A stretch of DNA of 47,237 nucleotides from an uncultured Eubacteriales bacterium (GCA_900543915.1 UQTB01000017.1:1-47237); one strand, 5' to 3'. Shown: positions 18,360 through 26,684, numbered from the stretch's first letter. A program made the numbers and translations. The notes: generated by a model not told the origin, from the sequence alone.

Positions 18360-18388
18360 TTGACTTTCTTCCGAAAATAAGGTAAAAT
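18360..18388 (+). promoter_or_regulatory. Promoter of rplU-rpmA
   Basis: TTGACT at 18360-18365 and TAAAAT at 18383-18388 with a 17-base spacer, followed by an approximately 90-base leader before rplU. Confidence 0.75.
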
Positions 18389-18394
18389 ACACCA

Positions 18395-18480
18395 TGAGCC
18401 GCTCGAAAGTGGTTTTTTAAGTGTGTTTCGGCACCACCCTAAGTTTCGGCGAGACTGGAAAGAGGAGGTAAAAGGTAACA
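18395..18480 (+). ncRNA. 5-prime leader of rplU, candidate ribosomal-protein leader
   Basis: The leader contains GTGG near 18409 that can pair with CCAC near 18433, an internal GTG-TGTTTCGG-CAC stem, and a purine-rich end with GGAGG before the ATG. Structured L21 leaders that mediate autoregulation are known upstream of rplU in Firmicutes. I cannot confirm a match to that family by eye. Confidence 0.35.
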
Positions 18481-18789
18481 ATGTATGCAATCGTAGAAAA
18501 CGGTTCCAAGCAGTACAAGGCGGAAGTCGGCTCTGTCATCAAGTTTGAAAAGCTGAGCGCGAACGTGGGCGACAAGGTGGAATTCGGCGTCCTTCTGGTT
18601 GCGGACGAAGCCGGCGTAAAGGTGGCGAAGGATGCGGAAGCGTTCAAAGCCGTCGGCGAGGTCGTCGAGCAGGGAAAGGGCAGGAAGATCACCGTCTACA
18701 AGTACAAGGCGAAGAAGAACGTGAGAAAAAAGCAGGGCCACAGGCAGCCCTTCACCGCGGTCAGGATTACGGAGATCGCCGCGAAATAA
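18481..18789 (+). CDS. rplU: 50S ribosomal protein L21
   Basis: The 102-residue protein matches bacterial L21 from end to end, with MYAIVENGSKQYKAEVGSVI at the N-terminus and the C-terminal KNVRKKQGHRQPFTAVRI segment that contacts 23S rRNA. GGAGG lies 11 bases before the ATG. It begins the two-gene unit rplU-rpmA. Confidence 0.97.
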   Translation: MYAIVENGSKQYKAEVGSVIKFEKLSANVGDKVEFGVLLVADEAGVKVAKDAEAFKAVGEVVEQGKGRKITVYKYKAKKNVRKKQGHRQPFTAVRITEIAAK

Positions 18790-18807
18790 GTTAGGAGGAA
18801 GAACCGA

Positions 18808-19086
18808 ATGATTTTCATTAAGTTATTTGCGCACCACAAGGGCGGCGGCAGCACGAAGAACGGCAGAGACAGCGAGTCGAAGCGTTTGGGGCCCAAGCGG
18901 GCGGACGGTCAGTTCGTACTGGCAGGCAATATTCTCGTACGGCAGAGAGGAACGAAGATGCACCCCGGCAACAACGTGGGCATCGGCAGCGACGACACGC
19001 TGTTTGCCCTGGTAGACGGCGTCGTCCGTTTCGAGAGAGTCGGAAGAGACAAAAAGCAGGTCAGTGTCTACGCGAAAGAAAACTGA
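18808..19086 (+). CDS. rpmA: 50S ribosomal protein L27 with N-terminal extension
   Basis: The 92-residue protein has the L27 core GGGSTKNGRDSESKRLG and GQFVLAGNILVRQRGTK. It begins MIFIKLFAHHKGGG, so eight residues precede the HHKGGG that reaches the peptidyl-transferase centre. In Firmicutes such an extension is removed by the protease Prp, usually at a motif ending FFA; here it reads KLFA. The Prp gene normally lies between rplU and rpmA, but here they are only 18 bases apart, with AGGAGGAA as the ribosome-binding site. Confidence 0.97.
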   Translation: MIFIKLFAHHKGGGSTKNGRDSESKRLGPKRADGQFVLAGNILVRQRGTKMHPGNNVGIGSDDTLFALVDGVVRFERVGRDKKQVSVYAKEN

Positions 19087-19096
19087 TTTTAATGAG

Positions 19097-19132
19097 AAAA
19101 AGGCTTTGCAATCTGCGGGTCTTTTTATTTTT
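19097..19132 (+). terminator. Intrinsic terminator after rpmA
   Basis: AAAAAGGCTT and GCA (19097-19110, one bulged T) pair with TGC and GGGTCTTTTT (19114-19126), with G-U pairs, followed by a T-rich run. It begins 10 bases after the rpmA stop. Confidence 0.7.
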
Positions 19133-19258
19133 AAAATAATCAATCTGTTTTATTTTTAAAAAAATTTTATAAATTTTTTGTATAATTGTGGACATTTGGA
19201 AAAATTTGGCAGTATATTAAACGTAATAAAATTATTTGATATTTGAGGAGGAGTAAAT

Positions 19259-19969
19259 TTGAGCTGTTTTTTGAAGGTAACGGATTTATCAAAGGCATTT
19301 CGCCAGAAGGCCGTATTCAGCAATCTCAATTTAGAGATTGAACGCGGAGAAATTTACGGATTGGTCGGCAATAACGGTTCGGGCAAAACTACGCTTTTGC
19401 GCGTCATCGCGGGGATGCTGAAACAGGATTCCGGAGAGGTCTGTTTTGCGGATAAGAACGTAAAAATAGGCGTTCTCATCGAAAATCCCGGCTTGTTCCG
19501 CGATATGACCGCTTACGAAAATTTGAAGGCGAAAGCGCTGTGCATCGGTTACAACTGTAATACGAATATGTTGTTGAATCTGCTGGAACTGGTCGGGCTG
19601 GGGGATGTCGGTAAAAAACTGGTACTGAAATTTTCCATGGGAATGAAGCAGAGGCTCGGGCTTGCGCTCGCACTGTTGGGCGATCCGGATTTTTTGGTGC
19701 TGGACGAGCCCATCAACGGGCTGGATCCGCAGGGAATCCACGATATGAGGGCGGCGATTTCGAGAATCTACAGCGAAAAGCGTACGACAATGATGATTTC
19801 CAGCCATATTCTGGATGAGTTGGAGCGTATCGCGACCAAATTCTGCTTTTTGCACGATCACAGGATCATCAAACAGATTTCCAAGGATGAGATGGTCAAA
19901 GAACGCGGTGAACTGCCCATCGACGAGTATTATCTGAAGATCTTAAAGGAAAGCGAGAACGCCGGCTGA
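19259..19969 (+). CDS. ABC transporter ATP-binding protein (BcrA/lantibiotic-immunity type)
   Basis: This 236-residue ATPase has Walker A GNNGSGKTT near residue 37, signature FSMGMKQRLGLA near 125, Walker B FLVLDEPINGLDPQG and the switch His in ISSHILDELE. FSMGMKQR and the NGLDPQG stretch are characteristic of the BcrA/NatA/lantibiotic-resistance group, whose partners are ABC-2 permeases. A TTG start follows GAGGAGGAG by about six bases; no ATG fits. A TATAAT lies at 19181 but the -35 is poor. The next gene encodes a secreted MACPF protein and the one after it the permease, so the three probably act together. Confidence 0.88.
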   Translation: MSCFLKVTDLSKAFRQKAVFSNLNLEIERGEIYGLVGNNGSGKTTLLRVIAGMLKQDSGEVCFADKNVKIGVLIENPGLFRDMTAYENLKAKALCIGYNCNTNMLLNLLELVGLGDVGKKLVLKFSMGMKQRLGLALALLGDPDFLVLDEPINGLDPQGIHDMRAAISRIYSEKRTTMMISSHILDELERIATKFCFLHDHRIIKQISKDEMVKERGELPIDEYYLKILKESENAG

Positions 19970-20061
19970 TTGGCTTCGGTCAATTTGTTTTATATGGGAT
20001 TTCAGCGGCAGCAGCGCTTTTTCGCGCGGCCGCAAAAAAATAACTTTAGAGGAGATTGTAA

Positions 20062-21948
20062 ATGGAAAAGACGAGAAAAAAGCTATGGATTGCTTTCGCG
20101 GGTATTTTCGCGGTAATCGCATGTTTTCTGCTGTTTAACCCGAACACGGTGAAAAATACGTATGCGGCTGCCGATGCAAATATAACGAATCAGACGGGAT
20201 TGGGACTCGGAATCAATGTCGTCACGGCGGAAAGTTTCAACGATTTTAAACTTTCATATATGGTTTTCGACGACGAGGCGCTGCAAGCGCTGCCGAAAAG
20301 TTCTGTTGATTTGAATAACAGTCAGTCTTACATGTATTCAACCATCGATGAGCGTTCGCTGATCGCACAATTTTCCTTTGATCTCGGGAATAGCGTATCG
20401 GCAGGAGCTTTGCTGATGAAGCTGAAGGCAGGCCTGGAAGCGGGAATTTCAGGTGACATCGCTTCATATTGTTACAAATATTATAATATGTTGGAGCATA
20501 ACGTCGAACGCTATCGGCTCAGCATCAATAATTATTCTTACAAGAATACATACGCCGATTGTTATTCGGATGCTTTTTTAAACGATCTGAACAAAGTGAA
20601 AGGAAACACCATGAGTTACGAGGCGTTTTTCGGGCGTTACGGAACGCACATTGTCGGCTCGGCAGTTTACGGCGGCAAGCTGAACGCCTATTACACGGTT
20701 TTGTCAAAGGATAAATTGATAAATCAGGACGTAAAGACGGCTTTGGACGGTGTGATCTCTTTTCAGAATATCAAAAATGCGACAAAAGCGTCTGCTGCTT
20801 CCGCTATGAGCAGCGCGTTGGCGATTTCTGTTGCTGCCTCCGATATCACAACGGGCTTTTCCGTCAGAACGGAAGGGGGAAACGTCTTTCCGAGCGGATT
20901 GCAAAGTGCGTTTGAAGCGGGCTATAAGAGTTGGTGTGACTCTTTTTCCGGCAATGCAAATTGCGTTGTCGTCGATTATGCCACAGACGGATTGGTTCCC
21001 CTTTGGGAAATTTTGCCAGACGAATATGCTTCCTTGGCTGTTTCGATGAAAAACGCGTTTGTCGATTATTATGAAGCCGGCGAAAACGAATTCTGCAAAA
21101 TTTTCGGACAGGGGCGGAATATGAATTTTAAATCCGGCACGGGAACCGAGAGCGATCCCTTTGTCATAACAAATGTCACACAGCTGCGCGCGATTGAAAA
21201 TACCAGCATGAAGGCGCACTATAAATTGGGGAACGACGTCGACCTATCATCGATTGATCAGTGGACGCCGATTGGCGGATTTTACAAGGAGCGGGCATTT
21301 ACAGGTACTCTTGACGGCGCGGGATACAAAATTAAAAGTTTAAAGAGAACTTCGGATATTACTGCTAAATCAAACCGCAGCTATTTCGGCTTATTCGGCT
21401 ATGTCGGGAATGGCGGAACAGTGAAAAATATCGTATTTTCAAATGTTAATATTGATATGACCGGACCGGAGGTCACAGAGGATCAGATCCGCACGTTCCT
21501 GGGCGTAGTGGCGGGGGCCCTTTATGGAGAGGTCTCGGGTGTGACGATTGAAAGCGGTACGGTCAGAAATGACAGACAGACGACAGGCATGGCGTTTGTG
21601 GGCGGAATCGCCGGGTGCGCGATTGAGTCTACCGTTACAAATTGTGATAATAAAGTTAAGATTGTCGCAGGGCGGTTTTCCGGAGTTGCAGGCGGTATTG
21701 CCGGCTATACGGAAGGATCCGTATTTAATAATTGTACCAATTCTGGCAATTTATTGGCAAAGGGAACTGCCTGGGGCGGCAATTCGATTGTCGGCGGCAT
21801 TGCGGGGTATATGTACGAAAAGAATAAGACGACTTTCACGAATTGCCGTAATACCGGCGCTTTAGGGCATGAATCTTATAACGGAAATATATTTTTCAAT
21901 CGCAAGGAAGATGAAACTGCTGTTCTTTGGGATCAGCGGGTTTCTTGA
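20062..21948 (+). CDS. Secreted MACPF-domain (pore-forming type) protein with C-terminal GLUG-like repeats
   Basis: A 628-residue protein with a signal peptide (hydrophobic 9-25, likely cleavage after TYAAA near 36). Residues about 45-340 fit a membrane-attack-complex/perforin domain. The signature is YGTH at 193-196, six further residues after Ile197, then GG at 204-205 (family: Y-G-[TS]-H-[FY]-x6-G-G). Low-complexity Ala/Ser stretches near 235-260 could be membrane-inserting hairpins. Residues from about 365 form a repeat domain with FTGTLDGAGYKIKSL and several VGGIAGY..NC.N.G units, like GLUG/beta-helix surface modules. No C-terminal anchor. It lies between the ATPase and the permease of one ABC transporter. 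Antibacterial toxin or surface adhesin are both possible. Confidence 0.8.
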   Translation: MEKTRKKLWIAFAGIFAVIACFLLFNPNTVKNTYAAADANITNQTGLGLGINVVTAESFNDFKLSYMVFDDEALQALPKSSVDLNNSQSYMYSTIDERSLIAQFSFDLGNSVSAGALLMKLKAGLEAGISGDIASYCYKYYNMLEHNVERYRLSINNYSYKNTYADCYSDAFLNDLNKVKGNTMSYEAFFGRYGTHIVGSAVYGGKLNAYYTVLSKDKLINQDVKTALDGVISFQNIKNATKASAASAMSSALAISVAASDITTGFSVRTEGGNVFPSGLQSAFEAGYKSWCDSFSGNANCVVVDYATDGLVPLWEILPDEYASLAVSMKNAFVDYYEAGENEFCKIFGQGRNMNFKSGTGTESDPFVITNVTQLRAIENTSMKAHYKLGNDVDLSSIDQWTPIGGFYKERAFTGTLDGAGYKIKSLKRTSDITAKSNRSYFGLFGYVGNGGTVKNIVFSNVNIDMTGPEVTEDQIRTFLGVVAGALYGEVSGVTIESGTVRNDRQTTGMAFVGGIAGCAIESTVTNCDNKVKIVAGRFSGVAGGIAGYTEGSVFNNCTNSGNLLAKGTAWGGNSIVGGIAGYMYEKNKTTFTNCRNTGALGHESYNGNIFFNRKEDETAVLWDQRVS

Positions 21949-21966
21949 TAAAGGAGGGCAAGGCAA

Positions 21967-22710
21967 TTGGTTAATACATTGAAATTCGATCTTTATAAAA
22001 TGATAAAATCCAAGAGCGTTTGGATTATTCTCGGAGTGTCTTTACTCTTGGAAGTGCTTGAGCTTTATTTCTCTTACAGGAATTATCCGATCGGCGAGGT
22101 TTTTGATAACAATACTTCCAGAGCTGCGGTAATGTCTTTTTCGATTCCCATATTTGCGGCGGTGTTTTCCGGGAAAGATATGTCCACCGGATACATCAAA
22201 AACGTTTATTCGTCGGTCGGCAAATTCGGCTATATTCTCTCGAAGGTGGTTGTAATCGTAACTTATACGCTTATTAGCTCTTTCTGTGTCCTTTTGTTGG
22301 AAATATTCTTCAATTACACCATGGGAGAGGGGATTATGTTTGATCCGGCGCTTCCGGTGGGAGCATATTTTGCCAATCGAGCGCTGTTGAATTGGGCGTA
22401 TATCGGACTCGGCGCGTTTATCATGCTGATAGAGATGTTGGTAAAAAAAGAATATGTCGTAGCTCTTATATATGTAGTATACGTTACTTTTGTGATGAAT
22501 CTTTTTTATCAAATGCTTGGAAGTATATTCTCATTAGAATATTATGGCGATATCGGAGCGTATTTGCCGGTTGGAATAGTTAACACAGAATCGATTTTCA
22601 GCTATCGCGGTCGTACCGATGATTCGCTTAAGTGCCTTTTAATGGTGAGCATCTGGTTTGCGGTGTCGCTGGTCGGCAGCTGGCTGTTATTCCGGAGGAA
22701 GAAGGTTTAA
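21967..22710 (+). CDS. ABC-2 type permease (BcrB/lantibiotic-immunity type)
   Basis: The 247-residue membrane protein begins MVNTLKFDLYKMIKSKSVWIILG, the usual opening of ABC-2 permeases, and has six hydrophobic segments, the last at WFAVSLVGSWLLF before a basic tail RRKKV. A TTG start is used with AAGGAGGG upstream; the gene lies 18 bases after the MACPF stop. It should pair with the ATPase at 19259 to export or expel a membrane-active molecule, by analogy to bacitracin and lantibiotic immunity systems. A strong hairpin follows at 22741. Confidence 0.85.
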   Translation: MVNTLKFDLYKMIKSKSVWIILGVSLLLEVLELYFSYRNYPIGEVFDNNTSRAAVMSFSIPIFAAVFSGKDMSTGYIKNVYSSVGKFGYILSKVVVIVTYTLISSFCVLLLEIFFNYTMGEGIMFDPALPVGAYFANRALLNWAYIGLGAFIMLIEMLVKKEYVVALIYVVYVTFVMNLFYQMLGSIFSLEYYGDIGAYLPVGIVNTESIFSYRGRTDDSLKCLLMVSIWFAVSLVGSWLLFRRKKV

Positions 22711-22740
22711 AACCGATTTTCGCACAAAAAAGAGATGTCA

Positions 22741-22781
22741 GGAAAGCCCCGCCCGTAGCTTTGTCCCGGGCGGGGCTTTCC
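22741..22781 (+). terminator. Perfect 15-bp hairpin ending the MACPF/ABC operon
   Basis: GGAAAGCCCCGCCCG at 22741-22755 pairs perfectly with CGGGCGGGGCTTTCC at 22767-22781 around an 11-base loop. No long T-tract follows, but stem strength and position argue for a terminator. Confidence 0.7.
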
Positions 22782-22817
22782 GATATAAAGAAACTTTAAA
22801 AACCTTTTTCATAGCGT

Positions 22818-22846
22818 TTGTGTTTCCCGAAAAATTGTGCTATAAT
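22818..22846 (+). promoter_or_regulatory. Promoter of the Fe-S scaffold-like/GGGtGRT operon
   Basis: TATAAT at 22841-22846 and a weak -35 TTGTGT at 22818-22823 are separated by 17 bases. The leader is about 100 bases long. Confidence 0.6.
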
Positions 22847-22953
22847 ACGAAGAGGAAATTTGTCCGCGGGGTTTTGCCGCGCGGCGGGTTTGCGCGGAGA
22901 AAGGAGCTTTCTTTTTTCGCTTATCACCACGGAAAATAAATGGAGGATTGAAT

Positions 22954-23646
22954 ATGCAGTATTCCAGCGAAGTAAAAGAAATGTATTGCGTCGCCAAGGG
23001 ACCGAACCACGGTCCCGCGCCCATTCCCGAAGAGGCGAAGTGGGTTCAGGCGAAAGAAGTTACGGATATTTCCGGGCTCACGCACGGCGTGGGCTGGTGC
23101 GCTCCGCAGCAGGGCGCCTGCAAACTGACGCTGAACGTCAAGAACGGCGTGATCGAGGAGGCGCTCGTCGAGACCATAGGCTGCTCGGGTATGACGCATT
23201 CCGCGGCGATGGCGGCGGAAATTCTTCCCGGGAAGACCGTTTTGGAAGCGCTCAACACCGACCTCGTATGCGATGCGATCAACACCGCGATGCGCGAGCT
23301 GTTTCTGCAGATCGTCTACGGAAGAACGCAGTCCGCGTTCTCCGAGGAAGGGCTCCCCGTGGGCGCGGGGCTGGAAGATCTCGGAAAAGGGCTTCGCTCC
23401 CAGGTCGGAACCATGTATTCGACCAAGGTCAAGGGGCCGCGTTATCTCGAGATGGCGGAAGGCTACGTGACCAAGATCGCACTCGACGAGGAAGATCAGA
23501 TCATTGGTTATTCCTTCGTGCATCTGGGCAAGATGATGGATTTCATCAAAAAGGGCATGACGCCCGACGAAGCGTATCAGAAGGCTTCCGGGCAGTATGG
23601 CAGATTTGACAATGCGGCGAAATATCTCGATCCGCGCAAAGACTGA
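22954..23646 (+). CDS. Iron-sulfur cluster assembly scaffold-like protein
   Basis: This 230-residue soluble protein has cysteines at CAPQQGACK and ETIGCSGMTHS, placed like the ligand cysteines of NifU/IscU-type scaffolds. The Clostridial family is commonly annotated as an Fe-S scaffold, although biochemical proof is lacking to my knowledge. The ATG at 22954, six bases after TGGAGGA, is preferred over the upstream in-frame TTG. The next gene, 15 bases on, is its regular partner, the GGGtGRT protein. Confidence 0.7.
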   Translation: MQYSSEVKEMYCVAKGPNHGPAPIPEEAKWVQAKEVTDISGLTHGVGWCAPQQGACKLTLNVKNGVIEEALVETIGCSGMTHSAAMAAEILPGKTVLEALNTDLVCDAINTAMRELFLQIVYGRTQSAFSEEGLPVGAGLEDLGKGLRSQVGTMYSTKVKGPRYLEMAEGYVTKIALDEEDQIIGYSFVHLGKMMDFIKKGMTPDEAYQKASGQYGRFDNAAKYLDPRKD

Positions 23647-23661
23647 TCGGAGGAGAAAAAC

Positions 23662-24666
23662 ATGAGCGTTACGTTTGAAAGTTACGAGAGAAGAATCGAT
23701 AAAATCAACCAATATCTCGTGGAATACGGAATCAAGAGCCTGGAAGAGGCGAAGGCAATCTGCGACGAAAAAGGCGTCAATGTAGACGCGATCGTGCGCG
23801 GCATTCAGCCGATCGCCTTTGAAAACGCGGTCTGGGCTTACACCGTCGGCGCGGCAATCGCCATCAAAAAGGGCTGCGTCAAGGCGGCGGACGCCGCGGA
23901 AGCGATCGGAATCGGCCTGCAGTCTTTCTGTATTCCCGGTTCTGTCGCCGATCAGAGAAACGTCGGGATCGGCCACGGGAACCTGGCGGCCATGCTGCTC
24001 CGCGAAGAGACCAAGTGCTTCTGCTTCCTCGCCGGGCACGAGTCCTTTGCCGCGGCAGAAGGCGCGATCGGGATCGCCCGCACGGCGAACAAGGTCAGAA
24101 AAACGCCTTTGAAGGTCATTCTGAACGGACTGGGCAAAGACGCGGCATTCATCATCAGCCGCATCAACGGGTTCACTTATGTTCAGACGAAATATGACTA
24201 CTATACGGGCGAGCTCAAAATCGTCAAAGAGACCGCGTACAGCGACGGCGACCGCGCAAAAGTGCGCTGCTACGGGGCAGACGACGTCAACGAGGGTGTT
24301 GCCATAATGCGTTATGAGGATGTGGATGTCTCCATCACCGGAAACTCCACCAATCCCACGCGCTTCCAGCACCCGGTTGCCGGGCAGTATAAAAAGTGGT
24401 CGAACGAAAACGGCAAAAAATACTTCTCGGTCGCTTCGGGCGGCGGCACGGGCAGAACGCTCCATCCGGACAATATGGCTGCGGGACCCGCGAGCTACGG
24501 CATGACGGATACGATGGGAAGAATGCATTCGGACGCGCAGTTCGCCGGTTCTTCCTCCGTTCCCGCGCACGTGGAAATGATGGGATTGATCGGCATGGGC
24601 AACAATCCGATGGTCGGCGCTTCCGTCGCGGTTGCGGTCGCGGTGGAAGAGGCAATGGCGAAATAA
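23662..24666 (+). CDS. GGGtGRT-family protein of unknown function
   Basis: A 334-residue soluble protein containing the motif SGGGTGRTLHPDN near residue 255 that names the family. It is rich in Gly and Ala, with conserved-looking stretches AVWAYTVGAAIAIKKGC, CIPGSVADQRNVGIGHGN and FAGSSSVPAHVEMMGLIGMG. The adjacent Fe-S scaffold-like gene is a recurring neighbour in Clostridia. The Cys and His residues could bind a metal or cluster. I know of no demonstrated activity and assign none. GGAGGAG precedes the ATG. Confidence 0.8.
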   Translation: MSVTFESYERRIDKINQYLVEYGIKSLEEAKAICDEKGVNVDAIVRGIQPIAFENAVWAYTVGAAIAIKKGCVKAADAAEAIGIGLQSFCIPGSVADQRNVGIGHGNLAAMLLREETKCFCFLAGHESFAAAEGAIGIARTANKVRKTPLKVILNGLGKDAAFIISRINGFTYVQTKYDYYTGELKIVKETAYSDGDRAKVRCYGADDVNEGVAIMRYEDVDVSITGNSTNPTRFQHPVAGQYKKWSNENGKKYFSVASGGGTGRTLHPDNMAAGPASYGMTDTMGRMHSDAQFAGSSSVPAHVEMMGLIGMGNNPMVGASVAVAVAVEEAMAK

Positions 24667-24711
24667 TAAACACAAATAATTGTTTTAGGCGATCAACCAG
24701 AACAAAATGTT

Positions 24712-24750
24712 GCGGCTGTGAGTTTTTGCTCCCAGCCGCTTTTGTTGTTC
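24712..24750 (+). terminator. Intrinsic terminator after the GGGtGRT gene
   Basis: GCGGCTG at 24712-24718 pairs with CAGCCGC at 24733-24739, with an inner GAG/CTC pair and one mismatch, followed by TTTTGTTGTTC. Confidence 0.8.
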
Positions 24751-25058
24751 TTTCACAGATCAATGATTGAAGAGCGCAATTTGTCATCAATATCTCATCA
24801 TACAAGTTGTGATCAATCAGGAGAGAGCTCAGTAAAATAATCAAAAATGGTTTGAGAAAACGGACTGAAATAATCTGAAGAGCTGCAATTTTCGTATGTT
24901 GTTTAAGAGCTTGAGAACAGAAAACGATCCGTCGGTGGAAGAAAACCTGAACAGGTTTGGCGGGATTCTCAGTTGTTTTTGGGCCGAGGATGTTAAACTT
25001 ATTTTACTTTTCTAAATTGTTCAATATCACATTGTTTTTGATTTTTTTAAAAATGTAT
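24751..25058. other. AT-rich intergenic stretch with one operator-like palindrome
   Basis: No gene is supported here. The clearest structure is AAACCTG-AA-CAGGTTT at 24943-24958, a perfect 7-bp inverted repeat with a two-base spacer, about 115 bases upstream of the AraC promoter. It could bind a dimeric regulator, or form a small hairpin. Confidence 0.35.
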
Positions 25059-25088
25059 TTTACAAATTAAGATACTTTTTGTTATAAT
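25059..25088 (+). promoter_or_regulatory. Promoter of the AraC-family gene
   Basis: TTTACA at 25059-25064 and TATAAT at 25083-25088, spacer 18. A short hairpin, ATCCGC/GCGGAT (25097-25102 with 25108-25113), lies just before the coding start and overlaps the region where a ribosome-binding site would be expected. Confidence 0.65.
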
Positions 25089-25124
25089 AAAAAAAAATCC
25101 GCTCATTGCGGATCGGTGTACGGA

Positions 25125-26018
25125 ATGCTCAATCTCGATATTGCTAAATTTAATCCTTATGTCAGATATGTCAGTCATCTGGAGGGCTCCAGACATGAAA
25201 CACATATTATGCCTTGGAGAATTTTATATGATTTTGAGATGATTTTTGTTACCAAAGGTGCTTTGGAAGTATTTACCGATTGCTCAGAATATCGAATAGA
25301 AGAGGGATGTCTGCACCTAATGCCGCCGTTTTTAAAACACACCCGACGTGTTCCGGAAGAGACGGTAACCAATTATTATAATGTTCATTTTGATTTCTTT
25401 TTCGAAGAAGAAGGAGATTTTTCGGCGATAGAAATCTATAAAAAGCCCTGTGAATTAAAACTTCGCCAAGTTCCTATTAGGGAAAATCTTGTCAATAGAC
25501 GAGTAGATAAGCCGGAAATTATTTCCGTTGTAGAAAGTTATCAGGTAAGAAATCCCGTAAGATTTGTGTCTTTGTTTCAAAGTCTCGTGGAGAATTGGAG
25601 CGGCAAAGATGAAGAGAGCGCGATGCGTGTAAAGGCCGATATGATTTTGTTAATGGCAGAATTTATGGCGGATCTGCGCCGTTCTGCACAAGGCGGAGCC
25701 GGGGATTTGGTCGGTAAATTTATGGATTATATTATGAATCATTATGCGGAATCGCTGGATTTAAATGATCTTGTAAAAGATTATGGAATATCTCCCAGTC
25801 GCTTTCGTGCGATATTTAAAACAAAGACGAATAAAGCTCCTCACGAATTTGTCATCGAGTATCGTATGGAACAAGCAAAAAGATTATTGCTTACCCAAAA
25901 ATATACCGTTTCAGAAGTCAGTTATATGGTTGGATATGACGATATTCATTATTTTTCCCGTTTGTTTAAACAAAAAACGGGGGTAAATCCTTCTGAATTT
26001 TTACCTCGCGGGAAATAA
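25125..26018 (+). CDS. AraC-family transcriptional regulator
   Basis: A protein of about 297 residues with an N-terminal cupin-like sensing domain (YDFEMIFVTKGALEVF, LMPPFLKHTRRV). The C-terminal AraC domain has two helix-turn-helices: LNDLVKDYGISPSRFRAIFK and VSEVSYMVGYDDIHYFSRLFKQKTG, ending NPSEF. The ATG at 25125 was chosen, but GTG at 25116 is equally possible because neither has a strong ribosome-binding site. The coding sequence is visibly more AT-rich than the flanking sugar genes. Such regulators usually control a neighbouring glycan gene; here the next reading frame is truncated by the mobile element. Confidence 0.88.
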   Translation: MLNLDIAKFNPYVRYVSHLEGSRHETHIMPWRILYDFEMIFVTKGALEVFTDCSEYRIEEGCLHLMPPFLKHTRRVPEETVTNYYNVHFDFFFEEEGDFSAIEIYKKPCELKLRQVPIRENLVNRRVDKPEIISVVESYQVRNPVRFVSLFQSLVENWSGKDEESAMRVKADMILLMAEFMADLRRSAQGGAGDLVGKFMDYIMNHYAESLDLNDLVKDYGISPSRFRAIFKTKTNKAPHEFVIEYRMEQAKRLLLTQKYTVSEVSYMVGYDDIHYFSRLFKQKTGVNPSEFLPRGK

Positions 26019-26112
26019 ACGTTGTCTGATAATCGGAAATTGTATATAAAAACGTCGATTTGTTGTATCGTTTTTGTTATTTTCTCATTTCAATGAAAAA
26101 TTTTTATATTTG

Positions 26113-26158
26113 AGCCGATAAAAGCGCCCTTTGCTGTTGCCGTTTTATCGGCTTTTTT
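26113..26158 (+). terminator. Intrinsic terminator after the AraC gene
   Basis: AGCCGATAAAA at 26113-26123 pairs perfectly with TTTTATCGGCT at 26143-26153, followed by a T run to 26158. Confidence 0.88.
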
Positions 26159-26159
26159 G

Positions 26160-26585
26160 ATGAAAAATTTATCTTTTTCAGATTATTTGAATAAATTGTT
26201 GATTAAATTCTCCAAATATTTGATAAAAAACTCCAAAGACAAAATAAAATTTCGGATGTATAATGAAAGTAACAACCAGGAGATAATCGCACAGATGGAC
26301 GTAAAATCATATATAAAAACGCCTGAAAGCCGCAAATGTCTGCCCGAATCAGTCTTTTTATCATACGGAGTAGAAAATCAGGATGCGATTCTTAACGGTG
26401 GAAGCGTTGTATTGAGGCAGGGAAGTTACCTTATACTGGACATGTCGCGGCGATCCATCGGGGGGTATTCTCACTTTTGTATAAAATCTTTCTCCGGTTT
26501 CCCTACTTTGAGAATCTCCTATTTTGATCGAGTTTCCGATTTTTCATCTCTGTTGTTTTGTCAATCGTTTTTTAAGAGATTTTAA
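26160..26585 (+). pseudogene. Truncated gene fragment, possibly the start of a GH78-like glycosidase
   Basis: The frame encodes 141 residues and begins immediately after the AraC terminator without a ribosome-binding site. The middle part (VENQDAILNGG, GSYLILDMSRRSIGGYS, SGFPTLRISYFDRV) resembles the N-terminal beta domain of alpha-L-rhamnosidase-like enzymes, which carry an LDFG..GGY and LRI-Y pattern. The last 15 residues look unrelated and the frame then stops, close to where the mobile element begins. I read it as a host glycosidase gene cut off by the element. The family assignment is a recollection of pattern, not a search result. Confidence 0.4.
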
Positions 26586-26644
26586 GAAATTTTCTAAATT
26601 ATTTTTATTTTCGGGGTTTTGACGCCCTAAAATAGGCAAAATAA

Positions 26645-26684
26645 GGGGGTTGCCGTCGTGTTGTGCGGCAATCCCCGTTGTTTT
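26645..26684. terminator. Bidirectional terminator at the left edge of the mobile element
   Basis: GGGGGTTGCCG at 26645-26655 pairs with CGGCAATCCCC at 26666-26676 (one G-U). T-rich sequence follows on the plus strand and also, after a short gap, on the minus strand, downstream of the transposase gene. Confidence 0.7.
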
